In this document: positions 1 through 7,120 of the stretch, one piece after another
Layout of the letters: each line of letters begins with the position of its first letter
How positions within the stretch are numbered: the stretch's first letter is position 1
Source: JBDGPU01 sp042219525
Lineage (GTDB): Archaea; Halobacteriota; Halobacteria; Halobacteriales; Haloferacaceae
Direction: 5' to 3'
Length of the DNA: 18,629 nt
NCBI GenBank assembly: GCA_042219525.1
Contig: JBDGPU010000204.1
Span: 1 to 18,629 of the forward strand
Made by a program: the position numbers and the translations under genes
Notes under the pieces: model-generated
What the model saw: the letters and a program-made list of their open reading frames with translations, nothing else
Told to the model about the DNA's origin: nothing
Databases searched by the model: none

Positions 1-21
1 AGGCGCGGATATGTCGCTTCG

Positions 22-66
22 CGAGAAATCGAAGATTTCTCGGAGCCCGAAAATCGCCGATTTTCG
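22..66. repeat. Two tandem perfect stem-loops
   Basis: Two short perfect inverted repeats lie side by side. The first has 9-bp arms (22-30 and 34-42, CGAGAAATC/GATTTCTCG) around a 3-nt GAA. The second has 8-bp arms (48-55 and 59-66, CGAAAATC/GATTTTCG) around a 3-nt GCC. They sit like an insertion inside the repeat unit that follows, because the inverted copy at the right end of the window lacks them. Neither is followed by a T-run on the plus strand, so a terminator role is not obvious. What they do is unknown. Confidence 0.6.
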
Positions 67-394
67 AGGACAGCGACCGCGAGCGGCCGAGGGCTTTCTG
101 AACGTTTGCGGTGCTGGCAAGTGCAGCAGCGTCTGCACATATAAATACGATTTATAAGCAAGAACGGCCGAGGGATTTCTGGGTGTTTGTCGTGCTGTCA
201 AGCGCAGCAGCGTCTGCACCTATAAATACGGTTTATAAGCAAGAGCGGTCGAGAGCTTTCTAGCCGTTCTGGGTAAGGACAGCAGCGTCTGCACTGATAA
301 ATACGGTTAATAAGTGAGAGCGGTCTGGGCCTTTTAAGCTGTTGTAGCACGGAGCAAGTCCGTATCGCCTTAAAAGTCGGTTTATAACGAGCGA
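67..394 (+). repeat. Degenerate hairpin/TATA tandem repeat array
   Basis: The unit consists of a GC-rich body, a GCAGCAGCGTCTGCAC core and an AT-rich spacer. Cores lie at 123-138, 204-219 and 279-294 (first two bases changed in the third), so the period is 81 then 75 bp. Spacers follow at 139-157, 220-238 and 295-313. A fourth, decayed unit reaches about 390. The core of the first unit can fold as GTGCAG/CTGCAC around a 6-nt loop. The first two spacers hold TATAAA and TTTATA in inverted orientation, like back-to-back TATA boxes. The bodies share GAGCGGCCGAGGGCTTTC-like sequence. No reading frame is conserved among the units. The function is unknown. It could be a non-coding RNA array, a protein-binding array or remains of a mobile element. 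Confidence 0.7.
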
Positions 395-554
395 GGGTGC
401 GCCCCGGCTATTCGTGAAAAGGAAGCTGTCATAGAACAGTTCCTCAGCCATTCCTTTCACTCGTAGTATCTGAATCAGCCGTGCGGGCCTTCTTACTCCA
501 GAATCTGGCGAATTCCACCCAAATCATTTCATCGAATATCGGCAAAATGGCTGT
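395..554. other. Intergenic region upstream of small exported protein
   Basis: No supportable gene is seen between the repeat array and the 555 start. A weak hairpin (421-429 with 436-443, one bulged G, loop of six) is followed by a pyrimidine-rich stretch. It could end transcription coming from the left. No clear TATA box precedes the gene at 555; ATCGAATATC near 531-540 is the only weak candidate. Confidence 0.35.
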
Positions 555-1019
555 ATGGATTGGGACGCTCCAAACTCCACAACTATTGTCGCCCTTCTCA
601 TCGGCGTCCTTCTCGGCGGACTCGTCGCCTACGGAGCTACAGTTACAGGTATCGTCCCTGGTAATCAACAACCAGTTGCGGATCCGCCGGACTCCGAGTC
701 AACTTCCAGTTCACTCCACGAATTAGCGAACGCTACACTGTGGATTGATGGCACAGTAGAGCGGGTTACGAACAGCTCCATCTACATCGACGAAAGCCAG
801 TACAGCGACGTGGTCATCCCGATCTCGATGGGGGAGAACCCGGGGCTGTTCCGCTGCCAATCGAACGACTCCAATCTAAGCTGTCGCCCTGTAGAGCAAA
901 GTGAAGTACAACGGGGCGCAGAGGTTTGTGCAAACGTTCAAATAGAGAAGGGGACGGTTCAAGCGATCAAGGTATTCACGAACGCCGACTGCGCCGGAGC
1001 ATCATCTCCGTCACAGTAA
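555..1019 (+). CDS. Small membrane-anchored exported protein, hypothetical
   Basis: I do not recognise a named family. The 154-residue product has one hydrophobic segment at about residues 10-33, rich in Gly, Leu and Val, then a Pro/Ser/Asp-rich linker (about 36-55) and a compact domain to the end. The domain pattern (WIDGTVERVTNSSIYIDE, then RGAEVCANVQIEKGTVQAIKVF) alternates short beta strands and resembles a small OB-like or beta-barrel fold; this is inferred from pattern only. Four cysteines (101, 110, 125, 146) lie outside the membrane segment and could form two disulfides, which suits an exported domain. The start is an ATG placed directly before the hydrophobic segment. It is the only sizeable plus-strand gene here and converges on the thioredoxin-like gene. 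Confidence 0.6.
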   Translation: MDWDAPNSTTIVALLIGVLLGGLVAYGATVTGIVPGNQQPVADPPDSESTSSSLHELANATLWIDGTVERVTNSSIYIDESQYSDVVIPISMGENPGLFRCQSNDSNLSCRPVEQSEVQRGAEVCANVQIEKGTVQAIKVFTNADCAGASSPSQ

Positions 1020-1028
1020 GCACCCGAA

Positions 1029-1074
1029 CCGTTCTACGACACCCTGGAAAAGAACGATTTCCAGGGACGAACGG
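1029..1074. terminator. Hairpin between convergent genes
   Basis: A perfect 9-bp inverted repeat (1042-1050 CCCTGGAAA and 1058-1066 TTTCCAGGG, 7-nt loop) is nested in a second 6-bp pair (1029-1034 CCGTTC and 1069-1074 GAACGG). It lies between the convergent stops at 1019 and 1112 and could act for both transcripts. There is no long U-run after it, so it may instead stabilise or mark 3' ends. Confidence 0.55.
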
Positions 1075-1111
1075 CTTTCAGCATCCCAAAAGAACCGCCT
1101 GAGGAATCGAT

Positions 1112-1780
1112 TTAGAAGTAGTCCTCGACCAGCTTCGAGATGGCCATCGGCGATTGCCGACCTGACTCGGTCAACTCGTGTTCACCGTCCTTGACAACAA
1201 CTACTGAAGGCGCGGCTGTGACGTCGAACTCGCGGCGGAAGTCGGGGACGGCCTCACCGTCGACCCCGGCGACGGCGACGTCGTCCGGGATGATCTCCAA
1301 GATCGCGTCGAGGTCCTCCTTCATCGCGTCACACGGTTCGCAGGCCTGCTTCCAGACCGTGAAGATCGTGTCAGGGTGGGCCTCCAGGAACGCCTCGTAC
1401 TCGCCCTCGCCGATCTTCCGGAGCGTGCGCGGGACGACCGATGCCGGTTCGACCTCCATGACGACGCGGCTCATCACCGCGAGCGTCTCGGTGGCCGGCT
1501 CCTCGTCGAGGAACGAGCGCAGCGCGAGGAACGCGGTGAGTTCCCCGCGCGTGACGCCGGTTTCCTCGATGTGGGCCGCGGCTTCGTCCTCGGAGAACCC
1601 GAAAATGTCGGCGATGGTGCTCCGGAACGTCTCCTCGGAGCAGTCGCCGTAGGTGTCGGCGTACACCCGGCGCGTGTCCTCGAACGCGGGGTTCGTGGTC
1701 AGCGTGTCATCCTCGTGTTCCCGTACGACGTCGGTCTCGAGGAGGCGGTCGAGTGCCGCCTCCGGTGTGGCTTCGGTCAT
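1112..1780 (-). CDS. Thioredoxin-fold protein with helical N-terminal region
   Basis: The 222-residue cytoplasmic protein has a thioredoxin fold in its C-terminal half. A CxxC site is seen in WKQACEPCDAM (Cys147 and Cys150), followed by a helix, and the cis-proline loop appears as TAAPSVVV (Pro191). The CEPC dipeptide differs from the CGPC of classical thioredoxins. The first 130 residues are acidic, mostly helical and not a family I can name; classical thioredoxins are only about 105-120 residues long. There is no signal peptide. The ATG lies one base beyond the livF stop, so it is almost certainly the last gene of the liv operon. A role in redox control of the transporter or its pathway is only a guess. 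Confidence 0.85.
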   Translation of the reverse strand: MTEATPEAALDRLLETDVVREHEDDTLTTNPAFEDTRRVYADTYGDCSEETFRSTIADIFGFSEDEAAAHIEETGVTRGELTAFLALRSFLDEEPATETLAVMSRVVMEVEPASVVPRTLRKIGEGEYEAFLEAHPDTIFTVWKQACEPCDAMKEDLDAILEIIPDDVAVAGVDGEAVPDFRREFDVTAAPSVVVVKDGEHELTESGRQSPMAISKLVEDYF

Positions 1781-1781
1781 G

Positions 1782-2525
1782 TTAGACTCCCAGGTACCGT
1801 TCGCGCGTCGCTTCGTCCTCGCGGAGCTCCTCGGCGGTGCCGTCGAACACGATGGAGCCCTGGTCGATGACGTACGCGCGGTCGGCGAGGTTGATCGCGG
1901 CCGCCGCGTTCTGCTCGACCAGGAGGATGGTCGTGCCGAGGTCGTTGATGCGCTCGATCGCGCTCTCGACGCTCTCGATGATCTGCGGGGCCAGCCCCTC
2001 GTACGGCTCGTCGAGGAGGAGCAGGTCCGTGTTCTGCTTGAGCGCCCGCGCGATGGCGAGCATCTGCTGTTCGCCGCCGGAGAGGGTCCCGGCGCGCTGT
2101 TCCTTCCGCTCGGCGAGTCGCGGGAAGTCCTCGTACACCTGCTCGGTCGTGAGCGCGCCGCCCTCGAACTCGAGCGAGCGGCCCATGGTGTTGGACTTGT
2201 TCTCGACGACCTCCGCGAGGTGGAGGTTCTCCGCGACGGTGAGGTTGCCGAAGACGCGGCGCTCCTCGGGCACCAGCGAGATACCCTTCACCGAGACGTC
2301 CTCGACGTTGACGCCGGTGACGTCCTCGCCTTTGAACGTCACCGTCCCGTCCCGGACCTCCGGTGGCGTCGCGCCGGCGATGGAGCGGAGCGTCGTCGTC
2401 TTCCCCGCGCCGTTGCGGCCGAGGAGCGTACAGATCTCGCCGTCCTCGACGTGCATCGAGAGGTCCCGGAGGATGTGGCTCTCGCCGTAGTAGGCATCGA
2501 CCCCGTCGATCTGGAGCAGACTCAT
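1782..2525 (-). CDS. livF: Branched-chain amino acid-type ABC transporter ATPase LivF
   Basis: This 247-residue ATPase is one of the two that power a HAAT-family (hydrophobic amino acid transporter) importer at the cytoplasmic face. Walker A is GRNGAGKTT (36-44), the ABC signature is LSGGEQQ (148-154) and Walker B is LLLLDEP (168-174). The LivF-typical VEQN (203-206) replaces the H-loop histidine with glutamine. The length fits LivF (about 235-250). The ATG overlaps the livG stop by four bases (ATGA), which implies translational coupling. The family is often annotated as branched-chain amino acid transport, but substrates vary and are set by the binding protein. Confidence 0.93.
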   Translation of the reverse strand: MSLLQIDGVDAYYGESHILRDLSMHVEDGEICTLLGRNGAGKTTTLRSIAGATPPEVRDGTVTFKGEDVTGVNVEDVSVKGISLVPEERRVFGNLTVAENLHLAEVVENKSNTMGRSLEFEGGALTTEQVYEDFPRLAERKEQRAGTLSGGEQQMLAIARALKQNTDLLLLDEPYEGLAPQIIESVESAIERINDLGTTILLVEQNAAAAINLADRAYVIDQGSIVFDGTAEELREDEATRERYLGV

Positions 2526-3280
2526 AGCTCGACACCTCCGAGATACGCCTCCTGGACGTCCTCGTTGTCGCGGACCTCCTCGGGCGTCCCCTCGGCGATG
2601 ACGCTGCCGCGGTTCAGGACGATGATGCGGTCGGAGACGTTGAAGATGATCTCCATGTCGTGCTCGACGAGGACGAAGGTGAGTCCGAGCTCCTCCTTGA
2701 TCTCCTCGATCAGGTCGACCGTGGCATTGGTTTCCTCCGGCGACATGCCGGCCGTCGGCTCGTCCATCAACAGCAGGTCCGGCTTGCTCGCGAGCGCGAT
2801 GCCGAGTTCCAGCCGGCGCTTGTCGCCGTACGGCAGGTCCGCAGAGGTGACGTCGGCCTGGCCCAGCAGCCCGACCGCGTCGAGCGTCTCTCGCGTCCGC
2901 TCCTCGATCTCCGGGTAGTTGCGCCGGTGTTTGAGGAAGTTGAACCGGAAGGAACCGTGTTCGGCCGCCAGCGCGGCGATCTCCGCGTTCTCCTCGACGG
3001 TCAGGTTCGGGAAGATGGAGGCCGTCTGGAACGACTTGCTGACGCCGCTCTGGACGACCTCGTGCGGTTCCTGGTCGAGGATCGACTCGCCCTTGAACCG
3101 GATGTCACCCTCGGTCGGTTCGAGTCGGCGCGTGATCAGGTTGATCAGCGTCGACTTCCCGGCCCCGTTTGGACCGATGATCGAGACGCGTTCGCCCTCC
3201 TCGACCGAGAGGTTGACGTCGTCCGTCGCGACGAGACCGCCGAACTCCTTGACCAGTCCATCAGTTTCGAGTAAAGCCAT
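2522..3280 (-). CDS. livG: Branched-chain amino acid-type ABC transporter ATPase LivG
   Basis: This 252-residue protein is the second ATPase of the importer. Walker A is GPNGAGKST (36-44). The signature is LPYGDKRR (149-156), in the LivG style that lacks the classical LSGGQ. Walker B is LLLMDEP (169-175), and the H-loop histidine is in LVEHD (His207). The long insertion between Walker A and signature (about 100-145) is usual for LivG. The start ATG shares one base with the livM stop (TAATG), and the end overlaps livF by four bases. It is an internal gene of the operon with no room for its own promoter. Confidence 0.93.
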   Translation of the reverse strand: MALLETDGLVKEFGGLVATDDVNLSVEEGERVSIIGPNGAGKSTLINLITRRLEPTEGDIRFKGESILDQEPHEVVQSGVSKSFQTASIFPNLTVEENAEIAALAAEHGSFRFNFLKHRRNYPEIEERTRETLDAVGLLGQADVTSADLPYGDKRRLELGIALASKPDLLLMDEPTAGMSPEETNATVDLIEEIKEELGLTFVLVEHDMEIIFNVSDRIIVLNRGSVIAEGTPEEVRDNEDVQEAYLGGVEL

Positions 3281-4389
3281 TAGCGTTCACCTCCAAACCG
3301 CTCCGAAACGAGGTCGCGAGCGGTGTCGACGATCCCCCAGATACCGCTGGGGAACAGCCAGATGACGCCCACGAAGATGATTCCCAGGATGAGATACCAC
3401 AGCGTCCCGATGACCGGGAAGCCGCTGACGATGTTCGCGATGTACAGGTACAGCGCGGCCCCGAAGATCGGGCCGAACAGCGAGCCGGCACCGCCGAGCA
3501 CCGTGATGATGACGATCTCGCCGCTCTCGGTCCAGTACAGCGAGGAGAGCGGGACGTAGCTCCCGTGAATCGTGAACAGGCTGCCGGCGACGCCGGCGAA
3601 CGCGCCGGAGATGATGAACGCCATCAGCTTGTAGCGCCAGACGTTGAGGCCGACGAACTCCGCGCGCTGTTCGTTCTCGCGGATCGCATCCAGCACGATG
3701 CCGTAAGGGGAGTTCAGGATGCGGTAGCCGCCGACCACTGCGAGCACGAAGAAGGTCGCGACGAAGACGTACTCGAAGTGGCCCAGCAGGATCCCCGCCG
3801 GATGGACGACCTCGGCGCCGAGGTCGACGACGCCGAGCAGCGCGTCGGTTTCGACGTCCGTGAACCCGTCCTCGCCGTTCGTCAGGAACGCGAGCGGCGA
3901 CGCGGCCATGTAGAACAGCATCTGGGCGAACGCCAGCGTCAGGATCGAGAAGTAGATCCCGCCCCGGCGGAGCGACAGGTAGCCGAGGATCCACGCGAAC
4001 AGGACCGCGAAGGTCGTCCCGGCGAGCACCATCAGGATCGGGTCCCCGCTGACGCGGGCGCTGAAGATGCCGGCCGTGTACGCCGCGCCGCCCCAGAAGG
4101 CGGCGTGACCGAACGACAGCAGGCCGGTGTAGCCCAGCAGCAGGTCGAACCCGATGGCGAAGATCGCCCAGATGAGGATGAGCGACGCGAGGCCGCGGTA
4201 GCCCCCGAGGACCCCACTGATCACGGGCGCGTCCGAGAACAGCCACGGGAACAGGAGCACGCCGGCGATGGCGAGGATCGCCACCGTCGACTCCTTCCCC
4301 CGGGCCTCGTTCCAGCGGTCGTACAGCGCCGCGAGCTGGGTTTCGTCGGAGTCGCTCGCGGTCGGGGTGGCGGTATCGTCGCTCATCAA
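3280..4389 (-). CDS. livM: Branched-chain amino acid-type ABC transporter permease LivM
   Basis: This 369-residue permease pairs with LivH to form the membrane channel. Many hydrophobic helices follow an unusually hydrophilic, acidic N-terminus (about residues 1-35). The family motif SFGHAAF (92-98) is present, as is GGAGSLFGP (299-307) near the last helices. A cytoplasmic loop AIRENEQRAEFVGLNV (235-250) corresponds to the EAA-like contact with the ATPases. The ATG overlaps the livH stop by four bases. A second Met follows immediately; I keep the first because it preserves the overlap. Confidence 0.92.
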   Translation of the reverse strand: MMSDDTATPTASDSDETQLAALYDRWNEARGKESTVAILAIAGVLLFPWLFSDAPVISGVLGGYRGLASLILIWAIFAIGFDLLLGYTGLLSFGHAAFWGGAAYTAGIFSARVSGDPILMVLAGTTFAVLFAWILGYLSLRRGGIYFSILTLAFAQMLFYMAASPLAFLTNGEDGFTDVETDALLGVVDLGAEVVHPAGILLGHFEYVFVATFFVLAVVGGYRILNSPYGIVLDAIRENEQRAEFVGLNVWRYKLMAFIISGAFAGVAGSLFTIHGSYVPLSSLYWTESGEIVIITVLGGAGSLFGPIFGAALYLYIANIVSGFPVIGTLWYLILGIIFVGVIWLFPSGIWGIVDTARDLVSERFGGER

Positions 4390-5357
4390 GCCACCCCCTC
4401 ATCGCCGAACAGTCCCTCGGGCCGTGCGAGCAGGACGACGGCGGCGAGTGCGTAGATACTCACCTGTCCCCAGCGCGACCACTGGATCGGGGCGCCGGCG
4501 ACCTCGATCGTCGGCAGCGGCGCGCTCACGAAGATGGCGAACACCATCCCGACGAGGATCCCGCCGACGACGGCCCCGCGGATCGACCCGACGCCGCCGA
4601 TGACGACGACGAGGAACGCCGGGACCAGGACCTCCATGCCGATGGAGGGGTTGACGTTCTCCAGCGGCGCGCCAACGACGCCCGCGACGCCGGCGAGCGC
4701 CGCGCCGATGGCGAACATCACGATGTACGGGCGAGTGAGCTTGATCCCGAGCAGTTCGACCATCTCGGGGTCACGCGTCCCGGCGCGGACGACGAGCCCG
4801 AAGTCGGTGTACTCGACGAGTACGAACACCAAAGTCACCAGGACGGCGGTGATGCCGATGACGTAGAGCCGCCACTTCGGGAAGTTGCCGATGATGGGCA
4901 GCGCGATCGGGCCGGACGCCCACCCGGGGCGTGCGAAGTCGATGCTCTGGCCGCCGAACAGCACCCGGAAGAGCTCCTGAACGACGATGGCGAGGCCGAA
5001 CGTCATCAGGATCTGGTCGGTGTCCGGGCGGTCGTAGAACGGCCGCGCGACGAATCGCTCCATCCCGAGGCCGATGAGGAAGACGATGAGCGGAACCAGG
5101 ATGAGCGCCGGGAGGAAGCCGATCCCCAGCCCCACCGTCTCGTAGCCGTACTGCTGTAAGAGCCCGTTCGATAGCGTTACTTCGTTGGTGATGAACAGCC
5201 CGAGGTACGCACCGACGAGGTAGAGGGCGCCGTGTGCGAAGTTAACGAACTGGAGGGTGCCCAGAATGATAGAGAGCCCCATCGCGACGAGGACGTAGAT
5301 CGCCCCCGTCTGGAGGCCGTTCAGGAACACGCTCAGGAGTTCGGAAACGAGGGTCAC
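4386..5357 (-). CDS. livH: Branched-chain amino acid-type ABC transporter permease LivH
   Basis: This 323-residue permease has about eight membrane helices. The LivH hallmark NFAHG is at 39-43, the EAA-like loop RAGTRDPEMVELLGI at 191-205 and GGVGSIRGA at 254-262. The start is GTG. It is supported by a good Shine-Dalgarno-like GGAGGG at about 5367-5372, roughly nine bases upstream, rare in a genome where most starts seem leaderless. The GTG also overlaps the TGA of a 23-codon upstream frame (GTGA), so translation may be coupled to it. It precedes livM with a four-base overlap. Confidence 0.92.
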   Translation of the reverse strand: MTLVSELLSVFLNGLQTGAIYVLVAMGLSIILGTLQFVNFAHGALYLVGAYLGLFITNEVTLSNGLLQQYGYETVGLGIGFLPALILVPLIVFLIGLGMERFVARPFYDRPDTDQILMTFGLAIVVQELFRVLFGGQSIDFARPGWASGPIALPIIGNFPKWRLYVIGITAVLVTLVFVLVEYTDFGLVVRAGTRDPEMVELLGIKLTRPYIVMFAIGAALAGVAGVVGAPLENVNPSIGMEVLVPAFLVVVIGGVGSIRGAVVGGILVGMVFAIFVSAPLPTIEVAGAPIQWSRWGQVSIYALAAVVLLARPEGLFGDEGVA

Positions 5358-5425
5358 GAGGCTGATCCCTCCGCGTTGAGAGCAGACCCACTCGGGACGG
5401 GCATCAGGATGTAGTTGTCAAACAT
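5354..5425 (-). CDS. Possible 23-residue leader/small ORF before livH
   Basis: In the 118-bp gap between livK and livH, an ATG (5425-5423) opens a 23-codon frame starting MFDNYILMPVPSG and ending in a TGA that overlaps the GTG start of livH (GTGA). The frame has no own Shine-Dalgarno site. The overlap matches the coupling seen through the rest of the operon, so it may be a true small protein or a translational leader. It could also be chance in a short gap; conservation in relatives would decide. Confidence 0.35.
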   Translation of the reverse strand: MFDNYILMPVPSGSALNAEGSAS

Positions 5426-5475
5426 AGTGTGGAAATGGGGAGTGTTGCGTACCGCGTTGCTTCTCTGACGCGTAA

Positions 5476-6822
5476 TTACTCGTCGCCGTACTTGCCGAGT
5501 TCACACTTCGCGGCCGGGCCGGCATCGCAGCCGTAGCCGACCTGGTCGCGTCCGGTGATGTTGACGATCTCGAAGAACTGTCCCTCGCCCTGCTCGGACT
5601 CGGACAGTCCCTGCACGACCGGGATGGCACGCTGGGCCTGATGGTCGCATGCGCGCATCGTCTCCTTGCCCATCCCGATGTTGTCGTACTCGTAGCCCTC
5701 GAGTTCACGGATGACCTCGGGCGGGTAGAACGTGCCCGCGCGCTCGGTGGCGGCCGCGTACTGCAGCGTCTGTGCGTACGCGAGCTGGGCCGGGCCGGAC
5801 GGCACGCGGCCGTCGTACTCGCTGCCGAAGGCCTCGGTGAACGTGTTCGACGGCTCGTTGTCGATCTGGGAGTCCCACGCGATGGTGCCGAAGATGCCCT
5901 CGATGGCGCCGCCCGCGGCCTGGGCCATCGGTCGGTTGTACAGCGGGAGGACGATCTCCATCTCCTCGTCGATGCCGGCCTCGATCGCCTGCGACACCGA
6001 GTTCGCGCCGTCGAGCCCGTAGTGGTCCAGGAAGAGGACGTCCGCGCCCGAGTTGGCGGCCTCGGAGAGGTACGACGAGTAGTCGCTGGTGCCGAGCGGC
6101 GTCGGCACGCTGTCGACCTCCGACCAGCCGGCCTCTTCGAAGAACTGCTTCATCGACTCCTGGACGGTCTGGCCCCAGCTGTAGTCGGCGTACAGCTGGT
6201 AGAAGGAGAGGTCGTCGCCGTACTCCTCGGTGACGACCGGCGCCAGCGCCTGGCCGGTCATGTAGGCGTTGAACATCTCCCGGAAGGAGTAGCGCACGCA
6301 GTCCTTCCCAGTGGTGTCGTTCGAGTGCGTCAGACAGCACATGAACATGACGCTCTCCTCCTGGGCGAGCCCCTGCTGGGCGATGGCGACCGCACTCGAG
6401 GAGCCGCCGGAGAACATGATCACGTTGTCACGGCTGATCATTCGCGAGGCCGACTCGCGCGCCGTGTCGGCGTCCGTTGCCGTGTCGCCGGTGACGAAGT
6501 CGATCTGATAGTCGAGGACGCCGTCGCCGGAGAGGTCCCCGAAGTCGTCGACCCAGCCGCCGCCGTTGTTCAGGTGCTTGACCGCGAGCTTGTAGCCACG
6601 CAGCTCGTCTTCACCCTCCGAGGAGTACGGCCCCGACGTCGGGACGTTGAAGCCGAACGTCGCCGTGTCGCCTTCTATCGGGTAGTTTCCGAGCGAGGGG
6701 TACTCGCTGCTACCGCCGGAGCTTCCTTCCGTACAGCCGGCCAGTCCGGAGAGGCCGACCGCTCCGGCAGCGGCTGCGGACTTGAGCACGTCTCGTCTGT
6801 TGACACCCGTTGATTGTGTCAT
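5476..6822 (-). CDS. livK: ABC transporter substrate-binding lipoprotein, LivK-like
   Basis: This 448-residue protein is the extracellular binding protein of the importer. The N-terminus is a twin-arginine lipoprotein signal: NRRDVLK (Arg9-Arg10), a short hydrophobic stretch and lipobox LAGC with Cys30 as the lipid anchor, then a Gly/Ser tether. I chose the ATG at 6822, not an upstream in-frame Met at 6951, because it places the RR motif correctly. The rest fits the type-I periplasmic-binding (HAAT) fold, with FGFNVPTSGPYSSEGEDELRG near 57-76 as first strand and ligand loop. It is longer than E. coli LivK. Six further cysteines (162, 163, 175, 392, 432, 440) are unusual and may form disulfides. 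The C-terminal MRACDHQ motif recalls binding proteins linked to organic-acid uptake. The substrate is uncertain. Confidence 0.88.
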   Translation of the reverse strand: MTQSTGVNRRDVLKSAAAAGAVGLSGLAGCTEGSSGGSSEYPSLGNYPIEGDTATFGFNVPTSGPYSSEGEDELRGYKLAVKHLNNGGGWVDDFGDLSGDGVLDYQIDFVTGDTATDADTARESASRMISRDNVIMFSGGSSSAVAIAQQGLAQEESVMFMCCLTHSNDTTGKDCVRYSFREMFNAYMTGQALAPVVTEEYGDDLSFYQLYADYSWGQTVQESMKQFFEEAGWSEVDSVPTPLGTSDYSSYLSEAANSGADVLFLDHYGLDGANSVSQAIEAGIDEEMEIVLPLYNRPMAQAAGGAIEGIFGTIAWDSQIDNEPSNTFTEAFGSEYDGRVPSGPAQLAYAQTLQYAAATERAGTFYPPEVIRELEGYEYDNIGMGKETMRACDHQAQRAIPVVQGLSESEQGEGQFFEIVNITGRDQVGYGCDAGPAAKCELGKYGDE

Positions 6823-6840
6823 GGCATACCAACTGTGAAC

Positions 6841-6897
6841 ATCCTTAATAACTATTACGTACAAATACCCTAATAATATATTATTACATATAAGGAT
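6841..6897 (-). promoter_or_regulatory. livK promoter region with AT palindrome
   Basis: A perfect 16-bp palindrome TAATAATATATTATTA (6871-6886) lies 49-64 bases upstream of the livK ATG and offers a TATA element. It is enclosed by a perfect 7-bp inverted pair, ATCCTTA (6841-6847) and TAAGGAT (6891-6897). A start about 25 bases below the TATA would give a leader of roughly 30 nt. The exact start site is inferred. Confidence 0.55.
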
Positions 6898-6906
6898 TGA
6901 CAGGCT

Positions 6907-6930
6907 ATCGCGCGGCAATTGTCGCGCGAT
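6907..6930. promoter_or_regulatory. 24-bp near-perfect palindrome, operator candidate
   Basis: ATCGCGCG (6907-6914) and CGCGCGAT (6923-6930) flank a palindromic CAATTG core (6916-6921) with one mismatched pair. The site is about 85-108 bases upstream of livK, just beyond the likely TATA region, where a homodimeric regulator could act. No regulator family can be named from it. Confidence 0.5.
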
Positions 6931-7120
6931 CACAAAATCACTCAACGGCAAGTTAGGCTTCGCTCCGGGCGTAATACGCGCGTTCCGTGGAACGTCTCCG
7001 GTACCTAGTTGCGACGGCGTGCACCCGGATTTGACGATGGAACCGGGCCGGATGAGTTAATAACAGCTACCCATCTGGCGGATTTTTTTGGATCCTTATA
7101 TGCGGTATGCTACCACTTCG
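6931..7120. other. Gene-free spacer between acyl-CoA ligase and livK
   Basis: No gene is supported here. A run of seven T (7083-7089) is on the plus strand, so it would read as A on the transcript of the upstream ligase and is not its terminator. GC-rich sequence with CGTTCCGTGGAACG (6980-6993) forms a perfect 14-bp palindrome that could fold as a small hairpin. Confidence 0.4.

Noticed and set aside
260..460. 66-codon minus-strand gene at the left end
   Set aside because: It overlaps the degenerate repeat array, has no family features and is not preserved between repeat units.
1..554. Replication origin
   Set aside because: No orc1/cdc6 gene and no recognisable origin recognition box with its G-string is seen beside the repeats.
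5453..5472. CGCGT/ACGCG hairpin after livK
   Set aside because: Only five base pairs with a ten-base loop and part of it near the stop codon; too weak to call an attenuator or terminator.
7083..7089. T-run as terminator of the acyl-CoA ligase
   Set aside because: The Ts are on the plus strand, whereas the ligase is transcribed on the minus strand, so its RNA would carry As.
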